Origin: Candidatus Altimarinota bacterium
Lineage (GTDB): Bacteria > Patescibacteriota > Gracilibacteria > UBA4473
Length of the DNA stretch: 10,287 nucleotides
NCBI GenBank assembly: GCA_026982915.1
Contig: JALWQU010000213.1
Span: forward strand, 1-10,287
Direction: 5' to 3'
Below, piece by piece: positions 1 through 5,805 of this stretch (positions are counted from its first letter, which is position 1; each line of letters opens with the position of its first letter). Made by a program: the position numbers and the translations under genes. The notes beneath the pieces were generated by a model. It did not search any database, was not told the origin of the DNA, and saw nothing but the letters and a program-made list of their open reading frames with translations.

Positions 1-434
1 ATCGCGTCAGCCGCATCATCGAGTCTTGGTTTATTTTCGAGCTGAAAGGTTAGTTGCGCCATGCGTTGCATTTCTTTTTTATCGGCTTTTCCATTACCAC
101 AAAAGCTACTCTTGACCTCGATGGGTTTGGGTTCGAGGATCTGACAGCCGGCTTTGTCGGCAAGGTAGATGAGGACGCCTCGAATTTGGGCGACTTTTAG
201 CCCCGTGGTGACATTCTTTACAAAAAATAAATCCTCAATGGACAGTACTTGCGGTTTGTATCGGTCGAGCAATGACTGAAAATCATCAGCGATTTCGGCC
301 TGTCGGGAGGTGAAGTTTTTTTGAGCGGTGGTGCGTATGGTTCCAAAACTTAAGAGCGTCGGGGGCGTGGTAGTTTTTTCGATAATCGCGAAACCACATC
401 GCTCGTATCCGGGATCAATGCCAATGACAATCAT
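1..434 (-). CDS. ruvC: Crossover junction endodeoxyribonuclease RuvC (3' end cut by window)
   Basis: RuvC cuts Holliday junctions as a homodimer together with RuvAB in recombinational repair. The visible 144 codons start at an ATG (434-432) and give an N-terminus reading IGIDPGYERCGFAI, the classic RuvC strand around the first catalytic Asp. All four acidic catalytic positions can be placed: D7 (IDPG), E67 (SIED), and D140 and D143 (DDAADA) near the edge of the window. The segment LKVAQIRGVL (about residues 79-88) and the following EPKPIEVKSS and GNGKADKKEM stretches also match the family. E. coli RuvC is 173 residues, so only a short C-terminal part is missing. No Shine-Dalgarno is visible before the start. 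A promoter lies about 45-70 bases upstream. The gene is on the same strand as the dUTPase-like gene but is separated from it by 352 bases, so it is probably transcribed on its own. Confidence 0.95.
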   Translation of the reverse strand, partial: MIVIGIDPGYERCGFAIIEKTTTPPTLLSFGTIRTTAQKNFTSRQAEIADDFQSLLDRYKPQVLSIEDLFFVKNVTTGLKVAQIRGVLIYLADKAGCQILEPKPIEVKSSFCGNGKADKKEMQRMAQLTFQLENKPRLDDAADA

Positions 435-478
435 GAAGAGGATTTAAGAAAAGTCTGATAAATTCAGCCGACCAAGAA

Positions 479-505
479 ATTATAGTATTTTTGATGAAAT
501 TTCAA
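479..505 (-). promoter_or_regulatory. Probable sigma70-type promoter of ruvC
   Basis: Read on the minus strand there is TTGAAA (505-500), a 15-base spacer and a perfect TATAAT (484-479), preceded by TAC. Transcription would begin near 472 and give a leader of roughly 38 bases before the ruvC ATG. The spacer is two bases shorter than ideal, so the -10 box is the stronger part of this call. Confidence 0.55.
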
Positions 506-524
506 CGAACACATCTTTTTTGAT

Positions 525-545
525 AATCCTTTATCAGAAAGGATT
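525..545. repeat. Dyad repeat copy 1: AATCCTTT-N5-AAAGGATT
   Basis: This is a perfect 8-bp inverted repeat around a five-base centre (ATCAG). No T-run of terminator quality follows it on either strand. It sits about 20 bases upstream of the ruvC -35 box, where a regulator could bind. Two related dyads with the same ATCCTTT-N5-AAAGG core lie at 5209-5229 and 5251-5267. Confidence 0.5.
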
Positions 546-682
546 TTGAGTGGAAATTTTACAAAAAGACGAATTTCTTAGGCTGCTTATTTGTTTCATT
601 TAGGCGACACTTATTAATTTATCAGACCTTCCTTAAGATATTGACCTATTTAGTTATGCTTGAGAGAAAGGCACTACTCACT

Positions 683-790
683 CTATCTGTATCTCAGCGT
701 CATAGTCGAGACATTAAGGATTTTCGTCATTTTACCAATGTTTTTACACTCTTTGATGATCCTTCGAAGGCCTTTTTGACAATCATTCAT
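683..790 (-). CDS. Possible 35-residue ORF overlapping the end of the dUTPase-like gene
   Basis: The ATG (790-788) overlaps the TGA stop of the upstream dUTPase-like gene as ATGA, an arrangement often seen in coupled genes. The frame runs 35 codons to TAG (685-683). The peptide is basic (many Lys and Arg, two Cys) and resembles nothing I recognise. There is no Shine-Dalgarno, no detectable domain and no conservation evidence, and a short frame such as this can arise by chance. It is listed only because of the overlap geometry. Confidence 0.15.
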   Translation of the reverse strand: MNDCQKGLRRIIKECKNIGKMTKILNVSTMTLRYR

Positions 791-1443
791 GAGTCAAACT
801 TATGCGCTTTCAAGGCTTCAAGGTTTCCTGATTTTAGATATTCAATTTCTTCTTTCGCATCTTTTTTGGAGGCAAGATTTTTACCATCACATTCATGATA
901 TTTGGCGGCGACTTTACCATGAATAAGGGCTTCTTCCTTCTTTAGCGGTTGGTTTAATCGATGGAATAAAATCTGACAAATTCGTTCACCGGGATAAATC
1001 CGAATAACCTGATGGGCGGTTTTATTGAGAATAGGAATCATGAGATTTCCCGAATAAAAAGCGTCAATAATACCGGTTAGATCAACCGAAAGACCCCGTC
1101 TGTTAATCGAGCTTCGCGGATAAAGTACGCCCATGAGATCATCCGATAGCATTTCTACCTTTTCAAGGGTTGAAGCGATGATGGCTTCTCCCGGTGCGAG
1201 GTCAAAGTACTGACCGGGTTTTAGGATTATTTTTTCATAATTTTCACCATCAGACTCCGTAACATCAACCGTTAAAATTTCGCGTCCTTTATCCGTTATT
1301 TTCCAGGTTTTGGAAATATAAAAAATAGTCCCAAGGCGGAGATCTACGGCGTGTGGCTGATTTTGGTATCGGTCAAGTGGGGGGGTAAAAATTAATTTTT
1401 TATCCGTAATACATTTTTCGATATCGTGGCGAGTAAGGATCAT
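787..1443 (-). CDS. dUTPase / dCTP deaminase superfamily protein, probably dUTP diphosphatase
   Basis: Members of this trimeric beta-barrel family either hydrolyse dUTP to dUMP or deaminate dCTP, keeping uracil out of DNA and supplying dTMP synthesis. The 218-residue product has a Dcd-like N-terminus (HAVDLRLGT, 31-39) and APGEAIIASTLEKVEML (83-99), then YPRSSINRRGLSV (108-120), GIIDAFYSGNL (124-134) and PGERICQILF (151-160). The PRSS and GxIDxxYxG stretches are dUTPase motifs 2 and 3, with D127 as the likely catalytic Asp. In E. coli dCTP deaminase the matching segment carries the essential Glu138 (VLEF). Here that column is Pro137 (MIPILN), so deaminase activity looks unlikely. KYHECDG (181-187) matches the Dcd-type C-terminal KYRNQQG, and a charged 30-residue tail follows. 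The gene is divergent from the PrsW-family gene across 86 bases. No Shine-Dalgarno is seen. Confidence 0.85.
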   Translation of the reverse strand: MILTRHDIEKCITDKKLIFTPPLDRYQNQPHAVDLRLGTIFYISKTWKITDKGREILTVDVTESDGENYEKIILKPGQYFDLAPGEAIIASTLEKVEMLSDDLMGVLYPRSSINRRGLSVDLTGIIDAFYSGNLMIPILNKTAHQVIRIYPGERICQILFHRLNQPLKKEEALIHGKVAAKYHECDGKNLASKKDAKEEIEYLKSGNLEALKAHKFDS

Positions 1444-1489
1444 TTTTTCATTAGGCTATTTATTCATTTATAAAAATCAATCGACAGGG

Positions 1490-1518
1490 TTGTTTTTTAG
1501 GCGGATTTAGGGTACAAT
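1490..1518 (+). promoter_or_regulatory. Probable promoter of the PrsW-family gene
   Basis: TTGTTT (1490-1495), a 17-base spacer and TACAAT (1513-1518) form a plausible sigma70-type promoter with a good -10 box and a weak -35 box (3 of 6). The predicted transcription start near 1525 lies only about five bases before the chosen TTG start and would leave out the GAGGGG at 1519-1524. Translation may therefore be leaderless, or the real start may be the ATG at 1542. Confidence 0.5.
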
Positions 1519-1529
1519 GAGGGGAAACA

Positions 1530-2582
1530 TTGAAAAATTTTATGGACTATTTTACGCTTGATTTTATCTTTATTGTCTTGATGATCCTCTTTCCCGTCCT
1601 GCTATGGATGTGGGTTTTCCAACAACAACAAAGGGAAAAAAGGGCTTATGTGGCGCTTGCTTTTTTGGCGGGGATGCTCTCGGTTCTACCGATCAAGCTT
1701 TACGAACGATATTGGGATGTGGTGATCTACAAGCTCGAAACCTTGAGTTTGTTTTCGGCCCTAGCCGATGTGGTGAATTTTCAGTCACTGCCAACCCTTA
1801 TGGCGTTTATTATTACGAGCATGATTGTTGCTTTGGGGCTTTTTCTTTTTGTGGCGATTATGATGTTTTTTCTGGAAATTATTTCAGGCGATAACACGAT
1901 CGCTACTTTTCGGAAAAAATTCAGACGGATTATGGAAGAACCTGCTTTCTTTGTAACAGTAGGTATTTTCATCGGTTTGTATGCGTATTTTAGTACTTTT
2001 TCCCTTCATGAAAAAATATACTTTTTCCTGATTGTCGGGATGCTGGAGGAATTTGTAAAACACTTGGTGGTTCGGTTCTCCGATGAGTTTAAACTTCGGT
2101 CGGTCAATGACGCCATAGCCTTTTCGATTGTGGTTGCCTTGGGTTTTGCTTTTGTCGAAAACATTCTTTACTTTGTCCAGATTAGCCAGAACGCTTTTGT
2201 CGATCAGGAACTCTATGTCCTCATGATGCTTCGCTCGGTGGTTTCGGTTTCCGCGCACATTATTTTTTCGGCTATTTTTGGTTATTTTTATGGGATTTCC
2301 CAGTTTTCCACAAGACTTTACCGAAAGAAGGTTATTGAAAAAAGAGCCTTTTTTATCAACCTAATCCATAAAATAATCCACCTGAAAGCTAAAACCGTTT
2401 TTCATGAAGAACAGCTATTTTTAGGTTTATTTTGTGCCATGGGTCTCCACGCTATTTTTAATTCACTCTTGGAGTTTGGGCAACTCTCACTGGTTATTCC
2501 CTTTCTGACGGCCTTGATGTTTTTGGTGCTGCACCTGTTTCACATCGGTCAAAAAAATACACAAAAACGCCGTTTAAGCTGA
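1530..2582 (+). CDS. PrsW-family intramembrane metalloprotease-like protein
   Basis: PrsW (MEROPS M82) is a polytopic membrane protease, first known for site-1 cleavage of the anti-sigma factor RsiW in Bacillus subtilis. This 350-residue protein has about eight hydrophobic segments. The family motifs are in order: EEFVKH (173-178) with the paired Glu and Lys; GFAFVENILYF (205-215) with E210 and N211; SAHIIFS (241-247) with H243 in a membrane segment; and GLHAIFN (305-311) with H307. These acidic and His residues are the expected catalytic or metal-binding set, so activity looks preserved. The start is uncertain. TTG at 1530 has GAGGGG five bases upstream, while ATG at 1542 is in frame four codons later. 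No anti-sigma factor or sigma factor lies in the window, so the substrate cannot be inferred. It converges with the Mur ligase gene, with 24 bases between the stops. Confidence 0.85.
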   Translation: MKNFMDYFTLDFIFIVLMILFPVLLWMWVFQQQQREKRAYVALAFLAGMLSVLPIKLYERYWDVVIYKLETLSLFSALADVVNFQSLPTLMAFIITSMIVALGLFLFVAIMMFFLEIISGDNTIATFRKKFRRIMEEPAFFVTVGIFIGLYAYFSTFSLHEKIYFFLIVGMLEEFVKHLVVRFSDEFKLRSVNDAIAFSIVVALGFAFVENILYFVQISQNAFVDQELYVLMMLRSVVSVSAHIIFSAIFGYFYGISQFSTRLYRKKVIEKRAFFINLIHKIIHLKAKTVFHEEQLFLGLFCAMGLHAIFNSLLEFGQLSLVIPFLTALMFLVLHLFHIGQKNTQKRRLS

Positions 2583-2606
2583 GACTTTTCCCCTAAGCAA
2601 GAATAC

Positions 2607-3917
2607 CTAAACAAGAACTTCTTTTTTGGCGAACTGTAATATTTCTTTGGCAACTTTAATATCATCAAACGGGATCTTTTGTTTCCCGATGGTTTGGATG
2701 GTTTCATGACCTCGGCCCGCAATAAGAACTGTGTCATTTTTTTCCGCTACATAGATGGCGTACCGAATAGCCTCATACCGATCTTCAATCTCAAAAAAAT
2801 GATCGCCTTCCTGACGGTTAATACCTTTTTTTACACTAGCCGCAAGGGCTTTGGGGCTGTCATCGCCGGGGTCATCCGTTGTAAGCACGACTTCATCGGC
2901 AAAAGTGTCAATAATATTTCCACAAGCCTTTAGGTTTTCGTCTGTACGAGAGCCTGTTCCTCCAAAAACAACGATTAATCGCCCTTTTGTCATTTTTTTA
3001 AGCGTCTCAAGAACCGCTGAAAGAGCACTTGGCTTGTAGGAAAAATCCACTACCACTGAAAAGTTTTGTCCTTCGTTGACCGGGGTTAACCGACCAGGAA
3101 CTCCTGGGAAATCTTTCATCAGTTGTTCGACCTTTACGACGGGCAACCCATTGGCGGAAACAGCGGAAATGGCGGCTAAAAGGTTCTCTACATTATGCGC
3201 CCCGAGCAGCGGGGTTTCTATTTGGAGCGTGTAATTCGGCAGCTTAATGCGTACTTTGGTTTTATGCGTGCCTAGTTCAATATCCGACGCCATAGCATCA
3301 GATGGTTTCTTCGTAGAAAAAGACCATTTTCGATCAGCGGTAAAATCATTAAAAATTTCATAGTTTTCGTCATCACGGTTCAAAATAGCTACTTTTTGTA
3401 CTTTTGATTTTCGGTAAGAAGTGTTTAGCTCACTAAAAATACGTGTTTTAGTGCGTACGTATTCGGCAAAATTTTTATGGTAATCCAGATGTTCGTTTTC
3501 AGTAACATTGGTGAGGATTGCGGTGTCGATGGCAACGCCCCAAAGACGATTTTGGTCAATAGCGTGACTGGAAACTTCAATGACGCAAAACTCACACCCG
3601 GCTTTTACCATCTGCCGTAATAGTTTTTGTGTTTTCCATGGACGAAGGGTTGTTCGGAGCGTGTCATTAAAAATAAGTTTGTCGCCAATATTGAAATTAA
3701 TACTAGAAATAGAACCGCATTCTTTCCCTGATTTTTGGATTAAGTAATGAATGAGGTTGACGGTTGTTGATTTCCCCGCCGTACCCGTAACGGCAATGAT
3801 TTTTAGCTTGTGCGAGGGGAAGTTGTAGAAAATGGCTGCCAGAATCGCCTGACTTTTATGGTAAAAAAGTCGCAAGAAATGTCGTTCAGGAATGAGATTT
3901 CGAAAGAAATTAAGCAT
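2607..3917 (-). CDS. MurE-like Mur ligase (UDP-N-acetylmuramyl-tripeptide synthetase family), short N-terminus
   Basis: Mur ligases add amino acids to the peptidoglycan stem peptide in the cytoplasm using ATP; MurE adds the third residue. Visible motifs are the P-loop GTAGKSTT (45-52), EVSSHAID (114-121), NVTENEHLDYH (137-147), RTKTRIF with K157 as the likely carbamylated Lys, NRDDENY (180-186), GAHNVENLLAA (239-249), GVPGRL (272-277), DDPGDDSP (348-355) and AGRGHETIQ (400-408). The protein is 436 residues against about 490 for typical MurE, and the P-loop is near residue 45 instead of about 110. Most of the N-terminal UDP-substrate domain is therefore missing. The DNPR motif of diaminopimelate-adding MurE reads DDPG, so the Arg that contacts DAP is absent. 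The usual DYAHTP segment is DFSYKP (291-296). The gene has a near-consensus promoter but no Shine-Dalgarno. Confidence 0.88.
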   Translation of the reverse strand: MLNFFRNLIPERHFLRLFYHKSQAILAAIFYNFPSHKLKIIAVTGTAGKSTTVNLIHYLIQKSGKECGSISSINFNIGDKLIFNDTLRTTLRPWKTQKLLRQMVKAGCEFCVIEVSSHAIDQNRLWGVAIDTAILTNVTENEHLDYHKNFAEYVRTKTRIFSELNTSYRKSKVQKVAILNRDDENYEIFNDFTADRKWSFSTKKPSDAMASDIELGTHKTKVRIKLPNYTLQIETPLLGAHNVENLLAAISAVSANGLPVVKVEQLMKDFPGVPGRLTPVNEGQNFSVVVDFSYKPSALSAVLETLKKMTKGRLIVVFGGTGSRTDENLKACGNIIDTFADEVVLTTDDPGDDSPKALAASVKKGINRQEGDHFFEIEDRYEAIRYAIYVAEKNDTVLIAGRGHETIQTIGKQKIPFDDIKVAKEILQFAKKEVLV

Positions 3918-3931
3918 GCGTTTTTACAGAG

Positions 3932-3957
3932 AAAGTAAGACTCTTAAAAAGTAAGAC
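3932..3957. repeat. Short direct repeat in the Mur ligase leader
   Basis: AAAGTAAGAC occurs at 3932-3941 and again at 3948-3957, a 16-base period. Both copies lie between the predicted transcription start of the Mur ligase gene and its ATG, so they would be within the first 40 bases of the transcript. They could be an operator or simply a local duplication. Confidence 0.35.
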
Positions 3958-3963
3958 GCTTGA

Positions 3964-3992
3964 ATTGTAGGGCTAGTCTTGATGACTGTCAA
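3964..3992 (-). promoter_or_regulatory. Near-consensus promoter of the Mur ligase gene
   Basis: On the minus strand there is a perfect TTGACA (3992-3987), a spacer of exactly 17 bases and TACAAT (3969-3964, 5 of 6). Transcription should begin near 3957, giving a leader of about 40 bases. This is the best-matching promoter in the window. Confidence 0.8.
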
Positions 3993-4054
3993 TTTTGCAA
4001 GATCGTACAGAAAAATTTGCCTAAAGGCTTTGATTCGTATTAGACTTAGGAGTG

Positions 4055-4204
4055 ATGGCTAATTTAAACTTTGGATTCACCCCAAAAACAACGGACGATT
4101 GTTCCTCAGAAGATCTTGGAAAAGATGTTTTGGACGACATTGAGAATTATTGGGGAAAAGAGTGCCTTGCTACTTCGGAAGCTTTTGTCCTAACCCTTTC
4201 TTAA
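4055..4204 (+). CDS. Small acidic protein, 49 residues, upstream of the LemA-like gene
   Basis: The frame begins MANLNFGFTPKTTDDC and ends AFVLTLS. It is acidic in the middle (many Asp and Glu), has two Cys and no membrane segment, and I do not recognise it. Support comes from two things. TTAGGAG (4046-4052) is one of the very few Shine-Dalgarno-like sequences in the window, although it is only two bases from the ATG, and GTG at 4052 is an alternative start. The TAA stop (4202-4204) is followed directly by the ATG of the LemA-like gene, so the two would be translationally coupled. It could be a real small protein or a leader ORF controlling the next gene. Confidence 0.5.
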   Translation: MANLNFGFTPKTTDDCSSEDLGKDVLDDIENYWGKECLATSEAFVLTLS

Positions 4205-4825
4205 ATGAAAAGAGCGGTAAGAAATGCAACGGAACCAACTTCTTCGTTTGACAGTTTTTCGGCTTTCCTGAATAACTTTTGGGCGTTTTGTGTCGATTAC
4301 CAGATTGAACTCTTGGTTGTTTTTTCCTTGTTAGCCGGGACGATTTATTTCTGGAAATACCACCGAAAAAAAGCCGCTTCCATTCATAAATTATGGGTGT
4401 TCACGCTTTTTTTCCTGACAAAACGACAGATGATGATTCCGTTAGTCATCTCTCTTTCAGAGAAAGACGGGGTCCTGCCCGAAGAGGTTCGGGTGCAGTT
4501 GTTGGAAATTCGTAATCGTTGTCGTGATGTGTCGCTTAAAAAAGATCCCATTGGTCGATTAGAGCTGGAACAGCGTGTTTCAAAAGCCTTGTTTTTTTAT
4601 TTCACGAATCTAGAAGAAAAGGGGCAGATTAAAGCGGGAACGAAGTTTAAAAAAATCGTAAAAGATCTGGAATTTATTGATGCCAAGTTGGTTCAGCTTC
4701 AAGTCGTGTACAACCGAGAAGCTGAAAAATGGAATAAAACGATTGGGAGTACCTGGCTGGGATGGTGTTACTCAATTTTCCGATTTAAGCCCTTCATGAA
4801 ATTCCAAATGCCGCCAAAGACATAA
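4205..4825 (+). CDS. Divergent LemA-like membrane protein
   Basis: LemA-family proteins are single-pass membrane proteins with an alpha-helical domain; their function is poorly known. The 206-residue product has about 30 polar residues, one clear membrane segment (about 34-50, ELLVVFSLLAGTIYFW) and a basic KYHRKK stop-transfer stretch. A helical domain follows. Two regions recall LemA: TKRQMMIPLVISLSEKDG (72-89), like the RRADLIPNLVETVKGYA core, and VYNREAEKWNKTIGS followed by FRFKPFMKFQ (about 168-201), like the family's YN-x-AV-x-x-YN and FGFKP-x-x-F ending. The match is weak in the middle, so this is a remote assignment. Its ATG directly follows the stop of the 49-codon ORF. The CPCC gene follows 17 bases downstream on the same strand and may be co-transcribed. 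Confidence 0.6.
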   Translation: MKRAVRNATEPTSSFDSFSAFLNNFWAFCVDYQIELLVVFSLLAGTIYFWKYHRKKAASIHKLWVFTLFFLTKRQMMIPLVISLSEKDGVLPEEVRVQLLEIRNRCRDVSLKKDPIGRLELEQRVSKALFFYFTNLEEKGQIKAGTKFKKIVKDLEFIDAKLVQLQVVYNREAEKWNKTIGSTWLGWCYSIFRFKPFMKFQMPPKT

Positions 4826-4842
4826 GAAATAGCTTAATTAAG

Positions 4843-5106
4843 ATGAAAAATATTTTATTTCCTTGTCCCTCATGTGGGTTTCTTGTTTTTTCAGAACAAA
4901 ATGAAAGCTATGAAATATGCGAAATCTGTGGATGGGAAGATGATCCTGTTCAATTAAAATATCCAGACATGCGTGGAGGTGCAAACACGAAAAGTCTAAA
5001 AGAACATCAAGGCGACATTTTAAAAAAGATTCCAGAAACGGTTAAAGAATATCAGGGCCATAAAAGAGATTTCGAATGGCATCCTCTGAAAAAAGACCAA
5101 AAGTGA
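4843..5106 (+). CDS. CPCC-family cysteine-rich zinc-ribbon protein
   Basis: This 87-residue protein matches the Cys-rich CPCC family, small proteins of unknown role often found as accessory genes. Two CxxC knuckles are visible, C8-P-S-C11 and C26-E-I-C29, and should bind one zinc ion. The family signature continues as CGWEDDPVQLKYPDMRGGAN (29-48) and SLKEHQ (51-56). The first knuckle is CPSC where the family usually has CPCC. The C-terminal half is charged and probably helical. The gene starts 17 bases after the LemA-like gene without a Shine-Dalgarno (TTAATTAAGATG). It is followed by the repeat-rich region and converges with folK. No clear terminator is seen. Confidence 0.88.
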   Translation: MKNILFPCPSCGFLVFSEQNESYEICEICGWEDDPVQLKYPDMRGGANTKSLKEHQGDILKKIPETVKEYQGHKRDFEWHPLKKDQK

Positions 5107-5208
5107 ATTATTTCTATGCGGTAAGTAAAGATTCACTAGGTTGTTATTGGCAGAATAAAAGCCAGAAACATGTAAAAACGAAATGAAAATTACATATTTT
5201 TACGAGAA

Positions 5209-5229
5209 AATCCTTTTGTAGAAAGGGTT
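5209..5229. repeat. Dyad repeat copy 2: AATCCTTT-N5-AAAGGGTT
   Basis: The arms are 5209-5216 and 5222-5229, with centre TGTAG. One arm position would be a G-U pair in RNA; the rest is fully complementary. It shares its core and spacing with the copies at 525-545 and 5251-5267, and forms the tip of the longer imperfect hairpin 5175-5250. Confidence 0.5.
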
Positions 5230-5250
5230 AATCGATGTAATGTTCGTTTT

Positions 5251-5267
5251 ATCCTTTACAGGAAAGG
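5251..5267. repeat. Dyad repeat copy 3: ATCCTTT-N5-AAAGG
   Basis: The five-base arms CCTTT (5253-5257) and AAAGG (5263-5267) flank ACAGG. The left flank AT matches the other copies but the right flank (TAT) does not, so this is the weakest of the three. Confidence 0.4.
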
Positions 5268-5340
5268 TATAAGTCAAAAAAATATGTAAAAATGAAATAG
5301 AAATTACATGTTTGAGTGTTTTTGAAGTTCCTATTAAGCC

Positions 5341-5805
5341 TTATTCTATCGGCAAAATACCGCCAATTTCCCGAAAAGGTTGTTTTACAAAATCACGATT
5401 ATTTATTTCTTTATGCGGAATTATGAGCTTTGGGTGATTCATTTTCAAATCATCGAAAAGGAGAATGTCGAGATCTAGTGGGCGATCAGACCATCTAGGC
5501 GCAGACAAATCTCGTCCGTGAGCAACTTCACAGATTTTTAGGATTTTCAGGCAGGCTAAAGCACGGGATTCTTGCGCTTTTTGTGGGGCAAGAAAGCTGA
5601 ATACCCAGTCTCGCCAAGTGCTTCGAAAATCCACTAACCAAACAGCGTTTGAAAAAATATTTTTAGCCACGCCCCCCATGGGTTTTGTCTTGTAGACCGA
5701 TGATTTTTTGATTACGCGGAAACCGTGTTGTGTCAAAAACCGTTCCGCTGACGCAAAAATAGTTTTCGCTGACCCCATGGAGGAACCGATGCCAAGGTAA
5801 ATCAT
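5341..5805 (-). CDS. folK: 2-amino-4-hydroxy-6-hydroxymethyldihydropteridine pyrophosphokinase (HPPK)
   Basis: HPPK transfers pyrophosphate from ATP to 6-hydroxymethyl-7,8-dihydropterin in folate synthesis. The 154-residue product is close to the usual length of about 160. It shows YLGIGSSMGS (3-12), SVYKTKPMGG (36-45), NAVW (53-56), GRDLSAPRWSDRPLDLDILLFDD (97-119) and LIIPHKEINNRDFVKQPF (127-144). D111 and D113 in LDLDI match the two magnesium-binding Asp of E. coli HPPK, and R104 and W105 (RW) and H131 (PH) are in the expected places. The stretch 57-91 is less conserved. The ATG (5805-5803) overlaps the TGA of lepA as ATGA, so the gene is coupled to lepA and shares its transcript. No other folate gene is in the window. 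Confidence 0.92.
   Translation of the reverse strand: MIYLGIGSSMGSAKTIFASAERFLTQHGFRVIKKSSVYKTKPMGGVAKNIFSNAVWLVDFRSTWRDWVFSFLAPQKAQESRALACLKILKICEVAHGRDLSAPRWSDRPLDLDILLFDDLKMNHPKLIIPHKEINNRDFVKQPFREIGGILPIE

Larger units (their letters stand above)
435..786. other. 352-base intergenic region between ruvC and the dUTPase-like gene
   Basis: This gap holds the ruvC promoter (479-505), a perfect 8-bp dyad (525-545) and a 10-bp palindrome CCTTCGAAGG (761-770). No tRNA or other recognisable RNA gene is visible. The open frame on the plus strand at 641-898 runs antisense into the dUTPase-like gene and looks like a shadow. On the minus strand a 35-codon frame (790-683) begins in ATGA overlap with the dUTPase-like stop, but nothing else supports it. 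I see no clear terminator for the dUTPase-like gene here. Confidence 0.6.
5170..5309. repeat. Pair of 26-base direct repeats with inverted ends, flanking two dyads
   Basis: Copies at 5170-5195 and 5284-5309 agree at 23 of 26 positions. Both begin ATGTAAAAA and end AAATTACAT, so the ends ATGTAA and TTACAT are inverted with respect to each other. Between them lie two CCTTT-N5-AAAGG dyads. The left copy also has inverted partners at 5235-5250: AAAACGAA (5175-5182) with TTCGTTTT (5243-5250), and ATTACAT (5189-5195) with ATGTAAT (5235-5241). This allows a long imperfect hairpin. There is no coding sequence in the region. It could be a REP-like or MITE-like relic, or an RNA structure between convergent genes. 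Confidence 0.6.

Noticed and set aside
761..770. Perfect palindrome CCTTCGAAGG near the end of the dUTPase-like gene
   Set aside because: There is no loop and no following T-run on either strand, so it is not a terminator. A single 10-bp palindrome is weak evidence of an operator.
641..898. 85-codon plus-strand ORF
   Set aside because: It runs antisense into the dUTPase-like gene, has no recognisable motif, and its composition follows the gene on the other strand.
1379..1385. Run of seven G within the dUTPase-like gene
   Set aside because: It is shorter than the pilin G9 tract, lies in a housekeeping gene, and encodes a normal Pro-Pro stretch.
1481..1486. TCGACA as -35 box for the PrsW-family gene
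   Set aside because: It matches TTGACA at five of six bases, but the distance to TACAAT is 26 bases; TTGTTT at 17 bases fits better.
1604..2258. ORFs on both strands inside the PrsW-family gene
   Set aside because: They overlap a gene with clear family motifs and show no motifs themselves.
5107..5340. CRISPR array in the repeat region
   Set aside because: There are only two 26-base copies, 88 bases apart, with a structured and non-spacer-like interval and no cas genes.
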